From contig JAKJHU010001656.1 of NCBI GenBank assembly GCA_022316685.1, positions 1-64,000 of the forward strand: DNA of 64,000 nucleotides. The letters run 5' to 3'. The DNA is from Progne subis subis. Taxonomy: Eukaryota; Chordata; Aves; Passeriformes; Hirundinidae. The notes under the pieces were generated by a model. It saw only the letters and a list, made by a program, of their open reading frames with translations. It ran no database searches and had not been told where the DNA came from. Made by a program: the position numbers and the translations under genes. Below are positions 12,500 to 23,584 of this stretch, piece by piece (the stretch's first letter is position 1; each line of letters starts with the position of its first letter).

Positions 12500-13900
12500 A
12501 GCTGCTTCTTTCTTGCTAGAGCTTCCTCTCACAGTTTTGCTATCTAACAATTCACGCAGCTGTTGTGTCATAGCATTAGTAGATTTTCTATTCCATTTTT
12601 TCATGTTTTTTCTACAATCACGCAGGAAGGATTACAGCTTAGCTCGTGGAATGCTTTTTCCTTCTCTATTTAGGGAACGTTTGCGTGTGGTGCCAGAGCC
12701 CCTAACTTGTACTGCAGAGATCTGGAGAATGTTCTCTTTAAGTTTTTTGAGATCTTTTTTTATCTTGTCTGCTAATTTTTGCATCTGTGTTTTTAAAGCT
12801 GCGATTCTTGCATGTGTTGGACTATGCACGGCATCTGCATATGTTTGGAGCTTCTTCGCTATATTCAGCACAGTCTCTTTTGTCTCATCTCGCTTCATTA
12901 TTGCTAAAGCAGAGGAGTATTCTTGTGGCTTAAGTCGTACAAGTTTTTGCTACATTACAGGTGTACATGGTACTAAGTCAGGGTTTCTAGTGTTTAGGTC
13001 ATCTGAGAAGACAATCTCTGCTACTGCTATTTCTTTTAAGCGCTGAATCCCTTGTTTAATGGTTTTTCACTGAGTTTGCTGCAGATAGAGATTGTCGGCA
13101 CACAGATATCTTTGTGCCACGCTTCTTAAGACTCGTTCTCAGAGACTGCAAGGACTAGCTTCTCTCATTATTTCTTGGTCAATAACTGGATCATGTGATA
13201 GGGATCTAAGATGTCTTGCTTTAGTGCTATCTAGTATTGTAGCCTCGCCTGCAGCATCCTAAAGACGGACTAACCAACTAATTATAGATTTGTCAGGTCG
13301 TTGAGTATAATCCTTTCTTAGGCTACGAAGGTCCTTTAGGGAAAAGGACTTAATAGTATCTCTTGATCTTGTAGCAGTTGGTCGGGCTCCTGATCTTGTA
13401 GCAGTTGGTTGGGCTTTTGATGTTGTAGCAGTTGGTTGGGCTCTTGATCTTGTAGCAGCTGGTTGGGCTTCTGATCGTGTGCTAGTTGGTTGGACTTTTG
13501 ATTTTGTACTAGTTGGTTGGGCTTCTGATTTTGTATCAGTTGGTTCAGCTTTTGACTGTGTATTATCAGTTGCTTCAGCTTCTGATTGTGTGTCAGGTGG
13601 TTTGACTTCTGACTGGGTGTCAGGAGGCACTGAGGATCTTTTACTTGAATTATTATTTACTGGTCGATCGGTTTTGTCTGTGTGTTTCTTTCCCTTCTTT
13701 ACTGCAGCAACTGTCGGTGTCTTGGCTTTACTGTCTGGTTTAGCTGCAGCCTGAATAGCTGTGGGGTTGGCTGCAGCCTGAGTGACTGATTTATCTCTCT
13801 GCTCCCTTGCCTCTATCTGTTGCCTTACAGTGTTTAGTAGTGTGTGACTCATTCTAGAAAAGCTATAAACTATATAGAGGAAAGTCACTAGGTGAAACAC
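12500..13900 (-). pseudogene. ERVL Gag remnant with decapeptide-type repeats
   Basis: Two pieces remain open: 13900-13259 (213 codons) and 12898-12632 (88 codons, Lys-rich and probably coiled coil). The first begins near MSHTLLNTVRQQ and contains about ten tandem copies of a Ser-Glu/Arg-Ala-Gln-Pro-Thr unit before a Lys/Arg-rich tail. The rest of Gag is interrupted. The position between primer site and protease supports the assignment. I do not recognise individual matrix or capsid domains. Confidence 0.65.
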
Positions 13901-14453
13901 TAGGGAGGTGGGGTCTTTAACATTCAGGAGATCCTGAACTTTCTCTAAAAGTGATGTAACTGACTTAAAAGAGAAGAAGGAAAAAAGAGGCTGAAGAGCC
14001 TCATCTTTTACTCTTCTTCTAATAAACTGGGTGCAGTTATTGATAAATCTCTAAAACATGCTGCTGGAACTAGGACGCAGGGTAGGACGAAAAAACTATA
14101 AACTGAACATACTCAGAACAAACTCTAGTATCTTTATAAGTTTCTTGTAAGCCATAATCACTGAACTTAGCAAAATAAGTATTTTAATTTGTGCATTCTT
14201 AGTGTAAAAGCTGTATGTTAAGGACAATATTGGAGCTATTTCTGGGTAGGAAAACAAACTTAGGGACTAGAAAGGTATTAAGACTTCAAAAAAGCCTAGG
14301 GAACAGAAATGCAGAAAAGACTTTATTCTAAGAGACGTTAGGACTTCAAGAAGCAACATGGCTACTGTTTGCTTAATCCTTACTTAAAGGACAACAACAA
14401 TAACAACAAAAAAATGCAGTTAATAGTAATACAAGTTTTTTTCACTCTCTCGA

Positions 14454-14471
14454 GCCCCGCAGTAGGCGCCA
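14454..14471 (-). other. Primer-binding site, tRNA-Lys-like
   Basis: The minus strand reads TGGCGCCTACTGCGGGGC, close to the Lys-type site TGGCGCCCAACGTGGGGC used by foamy viruses and many class II and III elements. It lies ten bases inside the LTR edge, a slightly long spacer. Confidence 0.75.
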
Positions 14472-14481
14472 ATTAAGGGTA

Positions 14482-15142
14482 TGTCCTGGTTTGGAGACAA
14501 ATTTGGGGGAAAACCCCTGTATAGGATCCCTCTGGGAAGCAAACCCAAGTGGCCCTTCCCTCCAACCAGTCCGAAAAAAAAACCTTTGTGGAGAAAAGTG
14601 GAAAAACCTATTTTACTAAACAAATAAAGTGCATACAAGTATAAAGAATGAATAATATGAAACAATAAAACCTCTCGTTCTGAAGTGAGATGGCAAATTG
14701 AGAAAGTCCTTGCCGTGGGTGGAGCTCGGCTCTCTCTCAGTCTCTCCTCAGTCCCAGTCCCTCCGGCGCTGCTGGAAAATGCCGAGGTCCAGGCCCCGGT
14801 GGGCCGCAGGTGCAGCCCCCAGTGCTCCCCTGGGTTTTCAGTCCAGAGCAGGTTTACACAGTTCCAAGAAAAAAGAAAGCAAAAAAAACAGTCCAGGGAA
14901 CTTCTCTGCCTTAGCTAGCTGAAACTAACTAAAAGCAAAAAGATCTCTGTCCTGCAGTCTCTCCAAGCCTCCGCCGAACACCGTCCGGAGAAGAATGTGG
15001 AGGAGTCAGGCAGTTTTCTCAAAACAAACTCCGCGCTTCTCCTTGCTCTTAGAACCAGTCTTAAAGGCACAGGACTCAATATACAGAGTTCAAACAGAAC
15101 AGACGATTGGGGATACAAGCATCATAAAGTTACCCTAGGACA
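14482..15142 (-). mobile_element. ERVL 5' LTR
   Basis: 661 bp, TGTCCTGG...GGACA on the plus strand, near-identical to the left LTR and followed by the TCTTT duplication. Confidence 0.9.
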
Positions 15143-15147
15143 TCTTT
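15143..15147. repeat. Target-site duplication, right (TCTTT)
   Basis: Matches 8461-8465. Confidence 0.85.
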
Positions 15148-15634
15148 GTAGGTTCCATTCAACAGCCTAAAAATATATGTTTCAGGAAATAATTGTAAGC
15201 TGAATTATTAAGTTACAGAATGCAGCAGAGGCCTGCTGTAGCTGTCTATGTACATAAACACATTTGCTCTCTCATCTCACGAGTCATTCTGCAAGTTGCA
15301 AGAAACAGCTGAGTGCTCCCAGTAACTCCAAGTAACTCATTCCTTCTACCATCCTGAGTGGATGGGCAAAAGTAACATGAAACAATAGAAAGAACTCTTC
15401 AATTCTATCAAAAGTTAACTCTTAAAAGATCGGTTTTTATTCAGGGGAAGCAGATGTACCAAACACACAGGAGAACAGGATTTTCAACAGCGCTCTTTGG
15501 TCTGGCAGTTGGTATGGTCAAGAACTGCTTTCCTCAGGAACTGAGGGATAATCCCTCTCAAAGCCTCCAGGACTGCATGATGAGTAAAGCCTGGATGGAC
15601 CAACTTGCATTCCACCTGTTAGATGGTAATCCTT
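15148..15634. other. Unique-looking spacer, no gene seen
   Basis: An AT-rich stretch between the provirus and the next LTR. It has no supported frame and no RNA gene that I recognise. Confidence 0.5.
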
Positions 15635-16272
15635 TCTTCTGGTTTAGGGACAAATTTGGGAGAAAACCCCTGAACGGGATCCCTCCGGGAAGCAAACCCA
15701 AATGGCCTCTCCCTCCAACTGGTCTGGTAAAAAACTTCTTTGGAGAAAAGTGGAAAAAGCTATTTTACTTAACAAACAAAGTGCATACAAGTATAAAGAA
15801 TGAATAATATGAAACAATAAAACCTCTCGTTCTGGAGTGAGATGGCAAATTGAGAAAGTCCTTGCCGTGGGTGGGGCTCGGCTCTCTCTCAGTCTCTCAT
15901 CAGCCCCAGTCCCTCCGGCGCTGCTGGAAAATGCCGAGCTCCAGGCCCCGGTGGGCAGCAGGTGCAGCCCCCTGTGCTCCCCTGGGTTTTTTCAGTCCAG
16001 AGCAGGTTTACACAATTCCAGGAAAAAGGAAAAAAACAGAGCAAGGAACTTCTCTGCCCTAGCTCGCTGAAACTAACTAAAAGCAAAAATAAATCTCTGT
16101 CCTGCAGGCTCTCCAAGCCTCTGCCAAACACTGGGTCCGGAGAGGAATGTGTAGGAGTCAGGAGTCAGTTCTCCTTGCTCTTAGACCCAGTCTTAAAGGC
16201 ACAGAACTCAATAAACAGCAAAACCAGAACAGACGACTGGGGAAACAAGCATCATAAAGTCACCCTAGGACA
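15635..16272 (-). mobile_element. Solo LTR of the same ERVL family
   Basis: It aligns over its length with the LTRs at 8466 and 14482, including the AATATGAAACAATAAAAC segment, the GGCTCTCTCTCAGTCTC block and the terminal CACCCTAGGACA. It lacks about 30 bases near 16170 and carries more substitutions. The outer TG is mutated to TC and no target duplication is visible, so it is older than the full provirus. Confidence 0.85.
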
Positions 16273-17310
16273 CACACAGACTTCCAGAGCTCTGTCCAGA
16301 GCCAGCAGGGAAAGTTCAAAAAAGAACAAACACAAACAAAAGAACCCAACAACAACAACCACCAAGAAAAAGACCACTCTGCCCCAGCAGAGCTGCCACA
16401 TCCTTCAGGACTTTCAGCTGCACTGACACACAGCACAGGACACTGCAAGCAATGACCATTCCTCAGGCACATCTGCTGCACAAGCAGCTTGAGGACAGGC
16501 CAGTGAAGGACTCTTCTCATCCCAGTGGAGAACGGCCTCTTTTCATTTCCTTTTCTTTTTCCTTTTCGTTCCTTCTTTCATTCTTTGTTTCTTTCTTACT
16601 CTTTCTTCCTCTCTCTCTCTTTCTTTCTTTCTTGGAACCGGCTGCCCTTACTTTCCCAAACACTCGCTTTTCCACCTCAGCCCTGCTACACAATTGCTAC
16701 AAGCACCAGCACCCACCCAAAACTGCCTCCTGCTTGCCCACCCCCTACTCCAACACCCCATCCCCACCTTCAATCCCCATCCCTCCCAGCTTTCTCAAAC
16801 CCAATCACACGGCAATCCCCACATTACACTGCTCCATGCCACACCACACCACACACACCACACCACCTCTTCAGGCCACCAAGTCCCTGCAACCAGCCCG
16901 TGCACACTTCCAGCCATTCCAGGGCAGACGCAGCTTTTCTGCCCGCTCTGGCCCAGGGCACAGGAGTGGCACAGCCCCAACGTTCCCCTCTCTGGGACAT
17001 CACCGTGCTGGCAGCTCCAAGGTTCCATGCCTTGGACACGCTCCAAGGGAAGCGTCCACAGCCACACCCAGTCATCAAACTGACCGGCCTCTGAGCACCC
17101 CGGCCTGCGCTGATGTGCAAACCTCTGCACCCAGCTCGGGGAAGATCCTCTGGGCCACCTCCACAGTGCCACAGGCAAGTGGCACACAGACTTACAGAGC
17201 TCTGCCCAGAGCCCACAGGGAAAGGGCAGAGAAGAGGAAACACCACGGATCTGCTGGTCAGTGCCGCCCCTCCCCCACCTCTCTGCCCCTCCCCCACCCC
17301 TCTGCCCGCC
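16273..17310. repeat. Dispersed repeat and pyrimidine-rich sequence
   Basis: It contains a CTTTC/TTTCC tract (16540-16640) and a segment around 16955-17035 whose reverse complement recurs at about 63025-63100. A short block near 16270-16310 also recurs at 17182-17225. Open frames here come from low complexity. No exon is supported. Confidence 0.55.
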
Positions 17311-17322
17311 CCTCCCCCCCCG

Positions 17323-17401
17323 GCACGTGGCATCCACGTCCAGCAGGTGTCGCTCTCATCAACTGCGACCTCCCGACCAATGGCGAGAATTACATCCACC
17401 G
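17323..17401 (+). pseudogene. EIF4A1: EIF4A1-like penultimate-type exon, frameshifted
   Basis: The plus strand reads ARGIHVQQVSL and then, one frame over, INCDLPTNGENYIHR, which matches helicase motifs V and VI of eIF4A (ARGIDVQQVSLVINYDLP and ENYIHRIGR). One base, most simply a G inside CTC[G]TCATCAAC, is missing between the two parts. A donor CCG|GTGCGT follows, at the place where the family has this intron. Upstream, the polypyrimidine tract runs straight into the codons without an AG, so the exon start is truncated. eIF4A is the DEAD-box RNA helicase of the translation initiation complex. The match could also be EIF4A2, but VSL and TNxENYIHR favour EIF4A1. Confidence 0.75.
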
Positions 17402-18235
17402 GTGCGTGGGGGAGGGGCTGGAGGGGAGGGGGAGGGGTGAGCGGGGGTGGGGGAGGGGCTCCAAGGGTGGGGGAGGGGGAAATATCCCCAGAATTCCGGG
17501 TGGATTTGGGGAGAAACTGGGAAAAAATGGAGGTTTGGGTGGGTGGGGGAGGGGCAGATTGGAGGGGGAGGGGCTTCAAGGGTGGGGGAGGGGCTGGGGA
17601 GATGGAGGAGGGGGGGGAAACCTTGGAATTTTGGGTGAATTTTGGGGGAAATTGGGGAAAATTGAAGGTTTGGGTTGGTGGGGGAGGGTCAGATTGGAGG
17701 GGGAGGGGCTTCAAGGGTGTGGGAGGGGCTGTGGGAGTGGGGGAGGGGAAAAAAACCCCAAAATTCCAGAGGTTCTGGGGCAGAAATTGGGGCAAAATTG
17801 TAGGTTTGGATGGGTGGAGGAGGGGCAGATTGGAGGGGGAGGGGCTCCAAGGGAGGGGCTCCAAGGGAGGGGGAAGGGCCCAAAGGGTGGGGGAGGGGGA
17901 AAAACCCCCAGAATTCTGGGACAATTTCAGGTGAAATTGGGAGAAAATGAAGATTTGGATGGGTGGGGGAGGGGCAGATTGGAGGGGGAGGGGCTTCAGG
18001 GGAGGGGGAGGGGAAAAAAACCCCAGAATTCCAGAGGTTTTGGGGGAGAAATTGGGAGAAAATGGAGATTTGAGTGGGTGGGGGAGGGGAAAATGGGGTG
18101 GGGCTCCAAGGGAGGGGGAGGGGAAAAAACCCCACCCCAAATTTTGGGTGGATTTGGGGAGAAATTGGGAAAAATTAAAGGTTTGGATGGGTGGGGGAGG
18201 GGCACGGGGTTCCCACTAGATTGTTCCCTGAAATA
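17402..18235. repeat. G-rich minisatellite, about 113-149 bp unit
   Basis: Six to seven copies of GGTTTGGGTGGGTGGGGGAGGGGCAGATTGG and associated sequence fill the intron between the two EIF4A1-like exons. The plus strand is G-rich throughout with many runs of four or more G. Confidence 0.9.
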
Positions 18236-18803
18236 CGAATTTTTTTCCCCAAATAATCCGGGTTTTGAGCGGAATTTTTCCTTCATTTTCCCACCAAATT
18301 TCCCCTTAAAAAATCCCAATTTCTTCCCCCCAAATTAATTTTTTGGAGCAGATTTTCCTATCATTTCCCCACCATCTTTTCCCCATCAAATCCTGTTTTT
18401 CCCCCAAAAAAATCTTTTTTTAATAGATTTTTCCCAAAAAAATTCATTTTCTTGACCGGATTCTCCCCTCATTTTTCCACCATCTTTTCCCCATAAAATC
18501 CCAATTTTTTCCCCAAAAAATTCATTTTTTGGAGTAAATTTTCCCATCATTTCCCCACCATCTATTCCCCATAAAATCCCAACTTTTCCCCCCAAATTCC
18601 GTTTTTCCAGCAGATTCTTTTTCATTCTTTTCCTCTTTAACCCCCAATCTCCCCTGTCAACACTCCAAATTTTCCCCATAAAATCCTGATTTTTTTCCCC
18701 CCAAATTCCCCATTTTTTCCCCCCAAATCCCCATTTCCTCCCGGATTTTTTGTCCATTTCCCCATTAACCCCTCGTTTCCCGTTTTTCCCGGAATTCCCG
18801 CAG

Positions 18804-18945
18804 TTCCCGCTCCGGCCGCAAGGGCGGCGCCGGCGGCGCGGTGCCGGAGGAGGACAAACGGCCGCTGGCGCCATCGAGCCCTTCTCCAGCGCGGCCGTGG
18901 AGGAGCTGCCGCTCAGCGCCGCGGCCTCAGCGCACAGCGCCCTTG
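18804..18945 (+). pseudogene. EIF4A1: EIF4A1-like terminal exon, decayed
   Basis: After an acceptor TTCCCGCAG the plus strand shows SGRKGG, then PEEDKR, then, in another frame, AIEPFSSAAVEELPLS. These line up in order with the eIF4A carboxy end (GRKGV, [26 protein letters not shown]). At least two frame changes are needed and the final NVADLI is not preserved. Together with 17323-17401 this shows the last two exons of one gene in the right order and spacing. No earlier EIF4A exons are visible upstream. Confidence 0.65.
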
Positions 18946-20140
18946 GCGCCTCCTGCCTTTGCCGCTTGTTACCCTTTGTTCTGGATTTTGCTTTTTGTAT
19001 TTTTTCAGGGGTTTTTTGGATTTTTTTAGGGGTGTTTTTAGATTTTTTTTCAGATTCTCCCCCCCTTTTTTTTTTTTCTGATTTTTTTTCATATTTTATT
19101 TCTGGTTTTTTTCTGATTTTTTCCCATTTTTCTTCCCTTTTTTTTCCATTTTCTTCCCCTTTTTCCCATTTTCTTCCCCCTTTTTTCCCTGTTTTCCCCA
19201 TTTTTTTTTCCTGATTTTTGTCTATTATTTTCTGAATTTTTTTCCCATTTTCTTCCCCTTTTTTCCCTGTTTTCTCCCTTTTTTCCTGATCTTTTTCCCC
19301 ATTTTCTTCCCCTGTTTTCCCCCTTCTTTCTGATTTTTTTCTTGGTTTTTTTCTGATTTTTTCAGGTTTTTTCTTATTTTTTCTGATTTCTTCCCATTTC
19401 CTTCCTCTTTTTTCCCTGCTTTTCCCCCCTTTCTTTCTGATTTTTTTTTCTGATTTTTTTCCCTTTTTCTTCCGATTTTTTCCCAATTTTTTCTGATTTT
19501 TTTCTACTATTTTCTGATTTTCTTTATCCATTTTCTTCTCCCTTTTTCCATGTTTTTCCCCTTTTTTTTCTGTGTTTTTTCCCCTTTTTTTTTTCTGAAT
19601 TTTTAAATTTTATTTCATTTAATTTCATTTTTTTCCCCATTTCCCCGCTTTTTTCTCTCCCATTTTTCCCTTATTTCCCCAATTCTGGGGTTTTTTTAAC
19701 CCCGTCCTTCCCGGTTTTCCCCTTTCCCCCCATTTTCTTAAGTCAATTTTAGGGGTTTTATTCCCAAAAATCGTCACTTTTTTTTTAAAAGGGGCCCCAC
19801 CCCCATTTTCCCTCAATTTTTAGGAGTTTTTTTAAGGAATTTTGGGATTTTTTGGGGGTGTTTTTAAAACTTCTCCTCCCCCCCACCCTGGTTTTATTCC
19901 ATTTTGTTTTTAGGATAAAAGTCACTTTTCCGGGATTTTTCTGGGATTTTTACTTTTTGGATAAAAGTCACTTTTCCGGGATTTTTCTGGGATTTTTATT
20001 TTTTGGATAAACGTCACTTTTCGGTCCCCCGTCCCCCTTTTGTAGCGTTTATTTATTCAAATAAAATCTATTTTGGGATAAAATTCCAAGGATTTTATCG
20101 GCAATCCGGGCTGGGGGGAGCGGTGGAGGGAAAATTCCGG
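18946..20140. other. T/C-rich low-complexity sequence, no gene seen
   Basis: Mostly TTTTTCCC and TTTTCTG units on the plus strand. A repeated ATAAAAGTCACTTTTCCGGGATTTTTCTGGGATTTTTA unit occurs at 19913-20010. Confidence 0.6.
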
Positions 20141-20149
20141 GCGTTTTCT

Positions 20150-20920
20150 GGCAATTTTGGGACTTTCGGAGCTGGAATTTGGGTCCTAAGCTGGCCAAAA
20201 TTGGGTTAAAAACCCAAAAATCCTCAAAATTCGGGTTCCGAGCCAGCCAAAATTGGGTTAAAAACCCAAAAATCCTCAACATTTGGGTCCAGGACCTCTG
20301 AAAACACCAAAATTTAGGTTTTGATCCCCCAAAATCCTCAAAATTTGGGTCCCCAAAATCAAAGCGAAATGACCAAAATCCCACAAAATCCTTCCAAATT
20401 TTGGTTCCGAAGCCCTCGAGATCCCTGAATTTGGGTCTGAACCCCCCCAAAATTTCACCCTCGAGCCCCTGGGATCCCCAAATTCGGCTCCTGGAATCTC
20501 TGAGCTCCCAAAATTTGGGGTCTGAGCGTCCCAAAATTTGGTTCTGAACCCCTCAAACCCCCCAAATTCAGCTCTGAATCCCCCAAATTTTGGATCCAAG
20601 CCTCTCAAATTTTGGATCCAGACCTCTCAGGCTCCTCAAATTTAGGTCCAAACCCTCCAAATTTTGGATCCAAACCCCTCAGGCCCCCCAAATTCGGGTA
20701 CAATTTGCCCAATTTTGGTTCCAACCTCGCACAATTTTGGTTCCAAACCCCTAAATTCCCCCAAATTCGGTTCCAAACCCTCCAAATTTTGGATCCAATC
20801 CCCTCAACCCCCCCAAATTCAGTTCCAAACCCCCCAAATTTTGGATCCAGACCCCTCAATCTCCCCAAATTTAGGTCAGTGCCCCCCAAATTTTGGATCT
20901 GAACCCCCAAGTTCTGTTCC
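20150..20920. repeat. Degenerate tandem repeat, CCCCAAATTTTGGxTCCxAA unit
   Basis: More than fifteen imperfect copies with a spacing of about 40-60 bases. The palindromic AAATTTTGGATCC core makes open frames on both strands that have no domain content. Confidence 0.8.
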
Positions 20921-21034
20921 TGACCCCTCAGGGCTCCATCGCCGCCCACAGCCGCCCGGAGCCTCCAGCCCTCCTCGGTGTCCCCCGCATCCGCCTGCGG
21001 CTCCCGGCGTGTCCCGGGTGTCCCGTGTGCCCTG

Positions 21035-21480
21035 GGTATCCCGTGTGTCCCAGCTGTGCCATGTGTCCCCATTATCCCAGTTATCCCGTGTGTCCCAGTT
21101 ATCCCAGTTATCCCGTGTGTCCCAGTTATCCCAGTTATCCCAGTTATCCCGCGTGTCCCAGTTATCCCAGTTATCCCGTGTGTCCCAGTTATCCCAGTTA
21201 TCCCAGTTATCCCGTGTGTCCCAGTTATCCCAGTTATCCCGCGTGTCCCAGTTATCCCAGTTATCCCGTGTGTCCCAGTTATCCCAGTTATCCCAGTTAT
21301 CCTGCGTATCCCAGTTATCCCAGTTATCCCGTGTGTCCCAGTTATCCCAGTTATCCCAGTTATCCCGCGTGTCCCAGTTATCCCGTGTGTCCCAGTTATC
21401 CCGTGTGTCCCAGTTATCCCAGTTACCCCAGCTGTGCTGGCTGTCCCAGTTATCCCAGTTGCCCCAGTTACCCCAGATAT
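21035..21480. repeat. Minisatellite CCCAGTTATCCC / CCCGTGTGT
   Basis: An array of 12-bp units (CAGTTATCCCAG) with a GTGTGTC variant at every second to fourth unit. This gives a higher-order period. Confidence 0.9.
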
Positions 21481-22370
21481 CCCATGTGTCCCGGTTCCCC
21501 CGGCTATCCCGGTTCTCCCATGGGTTACCCCACTTCTTATCCTGTCAGTTCCCCTGGTTATCCTGGTTATCCCATGGGTTGCCTTGGTTCTCCTGTGGGT
21601 TCTCTCATCAGTTATCCCGGTTCTCCCGTTGGTTATCCCATCAGTTCTTGTGGCTATCCCGTCTATCCTGGTTCTCCCATGGGTTCCCATCCTGTGGGTT
21701 CTCCTGTCAGTCCCCTCAGCTATCCCAGTTCTCCCATCAATTATCCCTGTTCTCCCGTGGGTTCTCCCATTGGTTCCCCTGGTTCTCCCATCGGTTTTCC
21801 CATCTATCCCAGTTCTCCCATGGGTTCTCCCATCGGTTTACCCATCTATCCCACTTCTCCTATGAGTTCTCCCATGGGTTCTCCTGGTTGTTATCCCATC
21901 AATTATCCCGGTTCTCCCATCAATTATCCCTGTTCTCCCGTGGGTTATCCTGATTCCCCCATCGGTTATCCCGGTTGTTCCCCTATCGGTTATCTCGTCT
22001 ATCCCAGTTCTCCCATCTATCCCGGTTCTCCCATCAATTATCCTGTCGGTTATCCCGGTTCTCCCATCGGTTATCCTGGTTCCCCCGTTGGCTATCCCGG
22101 TTGTTCTCCCATCGGTTATCCCAGTTCTCCCATGGTTTATCCCAGTTCCCATCCCATCGGTTATCCCGGTTCTCCCTGTTCTCCCTGTTGGTTCCCCCGG
22201 CTGTCCCTGTTACCCCACGGCTTCTCTGGTCAGCTATCCCGGTTCTCCCATGGCTTCCCCCGGCTATCCCGGTTCTCCCGTGTGTTCTCGGTGTGTTCTC
22301 CCGTGTGTTCCCATCCCATGGTTCATCCCGGTTGTTATCCCGGTTCTCCCCTCGTTTCTCCCTGCCGGCA
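21481..22370. repeat. Minisatellite TATCCCGGTTCTCCCATCGGT
   Basis: A second, more diverged array of about 18-24-bp units follows the first without a break and ends at a GC-rich exon-like segment. Confidence 0.85.
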
Positions 22371-22374
22371 GCGG

Positions 22375-22550
22375 GTCCCCGCGCAGCTGGCACAGGTTGT
22401 GCAGCAGGACGCGGCTCAGCAGCGGCGTGGGCAGGAGCCGCAGCTCGGTGTCGTTGCGCTCGCCCAGGCAGCGCCGGCGCCCGCGCAGCCGCCGCAGCGC
22501 CGCACGCGCCTCCCGTGCAGCCAGCGCTGCGGCGCGGTTAAACCGCCCCT
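22375..22550 (-). CDS. Exon-like coding segment of an unrecognised gene
   Basis: The minus strand has a non-repetitive, GC-rich, open frame containing CLGERNDTELRLLPTPLL and HNLCQLRGDPLP. It looks like real protein (mixed composition, a possible amphipathic helix LLSRVLLHNLCQL) and lies between two minisatellites. I do not recognise the family and cannot fix splice sites. A second minus-strand candidate at 20928-20994 (ADAGDTEEGWRLR) could be a later exon but has no stop in frame. It may belong to the HARBI1-like gene upstream on the same strand, or to another gene. Confidence 0.3.
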
Positions 22551-22689
22551 CCCCCGCCCCAGGCCCCTCCCCGCCCCTCCCCCTCCCGGAAAGGCCGCAG
22601 CAGCCAGGGCAGGAGCGGATCCCGGGCGGAGCCCAGGAAATAGGGAGCGACGGGCGGGGCGGCAGCGGCGCAGGGGAGGCGCCCGCCGG

Positions 22690-23570
22690 GATTTCTGGTG
22701 GAATTCCTGGGCTTTTCAGTGGGATTTCCCCAGTTTTTGGTGGAATTTCCTAAATTTGTGGCAATATTTCCCAAGTTTCCAGCGGAATTTCCCGAGTTTT
22801 CAGCAAAATTTCCTGAGTTTCCGCGGGAATTTCTGGAGTTTTTGGTGGAATTTCGTGAGTTTTCGGCAGAATTTCCTGAATTTCTGGTAAAATTTCCCAA
22901 GTTTCCAGTGGAATTCCCTGAATTTCTAGTAGAATTCCCCAAGTTTCTGGTGGAATTTCCCGAGTTTCTGGCAGAATTTCCCAAGTTTCTGGTAAAATTC
23001 CCCGTGTTTCCAGTGGAACTCCCTGAATTTACGCAAAAATTCCCCAAGTTTCCAGTGGAATTTCCCAAGTTTTTGGCAGAATTCCCTGAATTTCCAGTAA
23101 GATTCCCCGAGTTTCCAGTGGAATTCCCCAAGTTTCCGGTGGAATTCCCTCAATTTCTGGTAAAATTCCCCAAGTTTCCAGTGGAATTTCCCGAGTTTCC
23201 GGTGGAACTCTCTGAATTTCCGTTAAGATTCCCCAAGTTTTCAGTGGAATTTTCTAAATTTTCAGCAAAATGTCCCCAGTCTGCAGCAGAGTTTCCCAAA
23301 TTTACAGCTAGGTTGCTGGGATTTCTGGTGGAATTTCCTGGATCCTCAGCGGGGTCCCTGGGATTTAGAGAATTTCCTGATTTTTCAGCAAAATTCCCCC
23401 AATTTCCAGCAGCATTCCCCCAATTTCCAGGGGAATTCTCTGAATTTCCAGAATCCCCCAGATTGCCAGCCAAATGTCCTGAATTTCCAACAAAATTCCC
23501 CAATTCTCCAGCAAAACTCCCCGAATTTGCCGATTTTCCACCCGAACTCCCAGAATTTCCGTCAGAATTC
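22690..23570. repeat. 24-bp tandem repeat, GGAATTTCCCxAGTTTCCxGT
   Basis: About 35 imperfect 24-bp units built of two 12-bp halves. The plus-strand frame gives a collagen-like run of Glu-Phe-Pro and is an artefact of the repeat. Confidence 0.85.
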
Positions 23571-23584
23571 CCGGAATTCCCGGC

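Larger units (their letters stand above)
8466..15142 (-). mobile_element. Full-length ERVL (class III) provirus, env-less
   Basis: In minus-strand order: 5' LTR 15142-14482, Lys-type primer site 14471-14454, gag about 13900-12500, protease about 12400-12000, reverse transcriptase about 11850-11250, RNase H about 11000-10550, integrase about 10300-9500, polypurine tract 9145-9128, 3' LTR 9127-8466. Both LTRs are about 661 bp, start TGTCCT and end GACA on the minus strand, and are flanked by TCTTT duplications. No env frame fits between integrase and the polypurine tract, as is usual for ERVL. The two LTRs are very similar, so the insertion looks fairly recent, yet the genes contain many stops (see findings). 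Confidence 0.92.

Noticed and set aside
16452..18338. Plus-strand open frame of 628 codons, and the 438-codon minus-strand one over it
   Set aside because: Both are products of the CTTTC tract and the G-rich minisatellite; composition is repetitive, strands mirror each other, and true exons (EIF4A1-like) lie in other frames.
21035..22370. CRISPR-like alternation of repeat and spacer
   Set aside because: Units are 12-24 bp with no unique spacers, and the surroundings are clearly eukaryotic.
20893..22890. Open frame of 665 codons with Tyr-Pro-Ser repeats, and a Thr-Gly-Ile repeat frame on the minus strand resembling an antifreeze or silk protein
   Set aside because: It is a translation of 12- and 24-bp minisatellites whose unit length is a multiple of three, so stops are avoided on both strands. 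No signal, domain or splice context.
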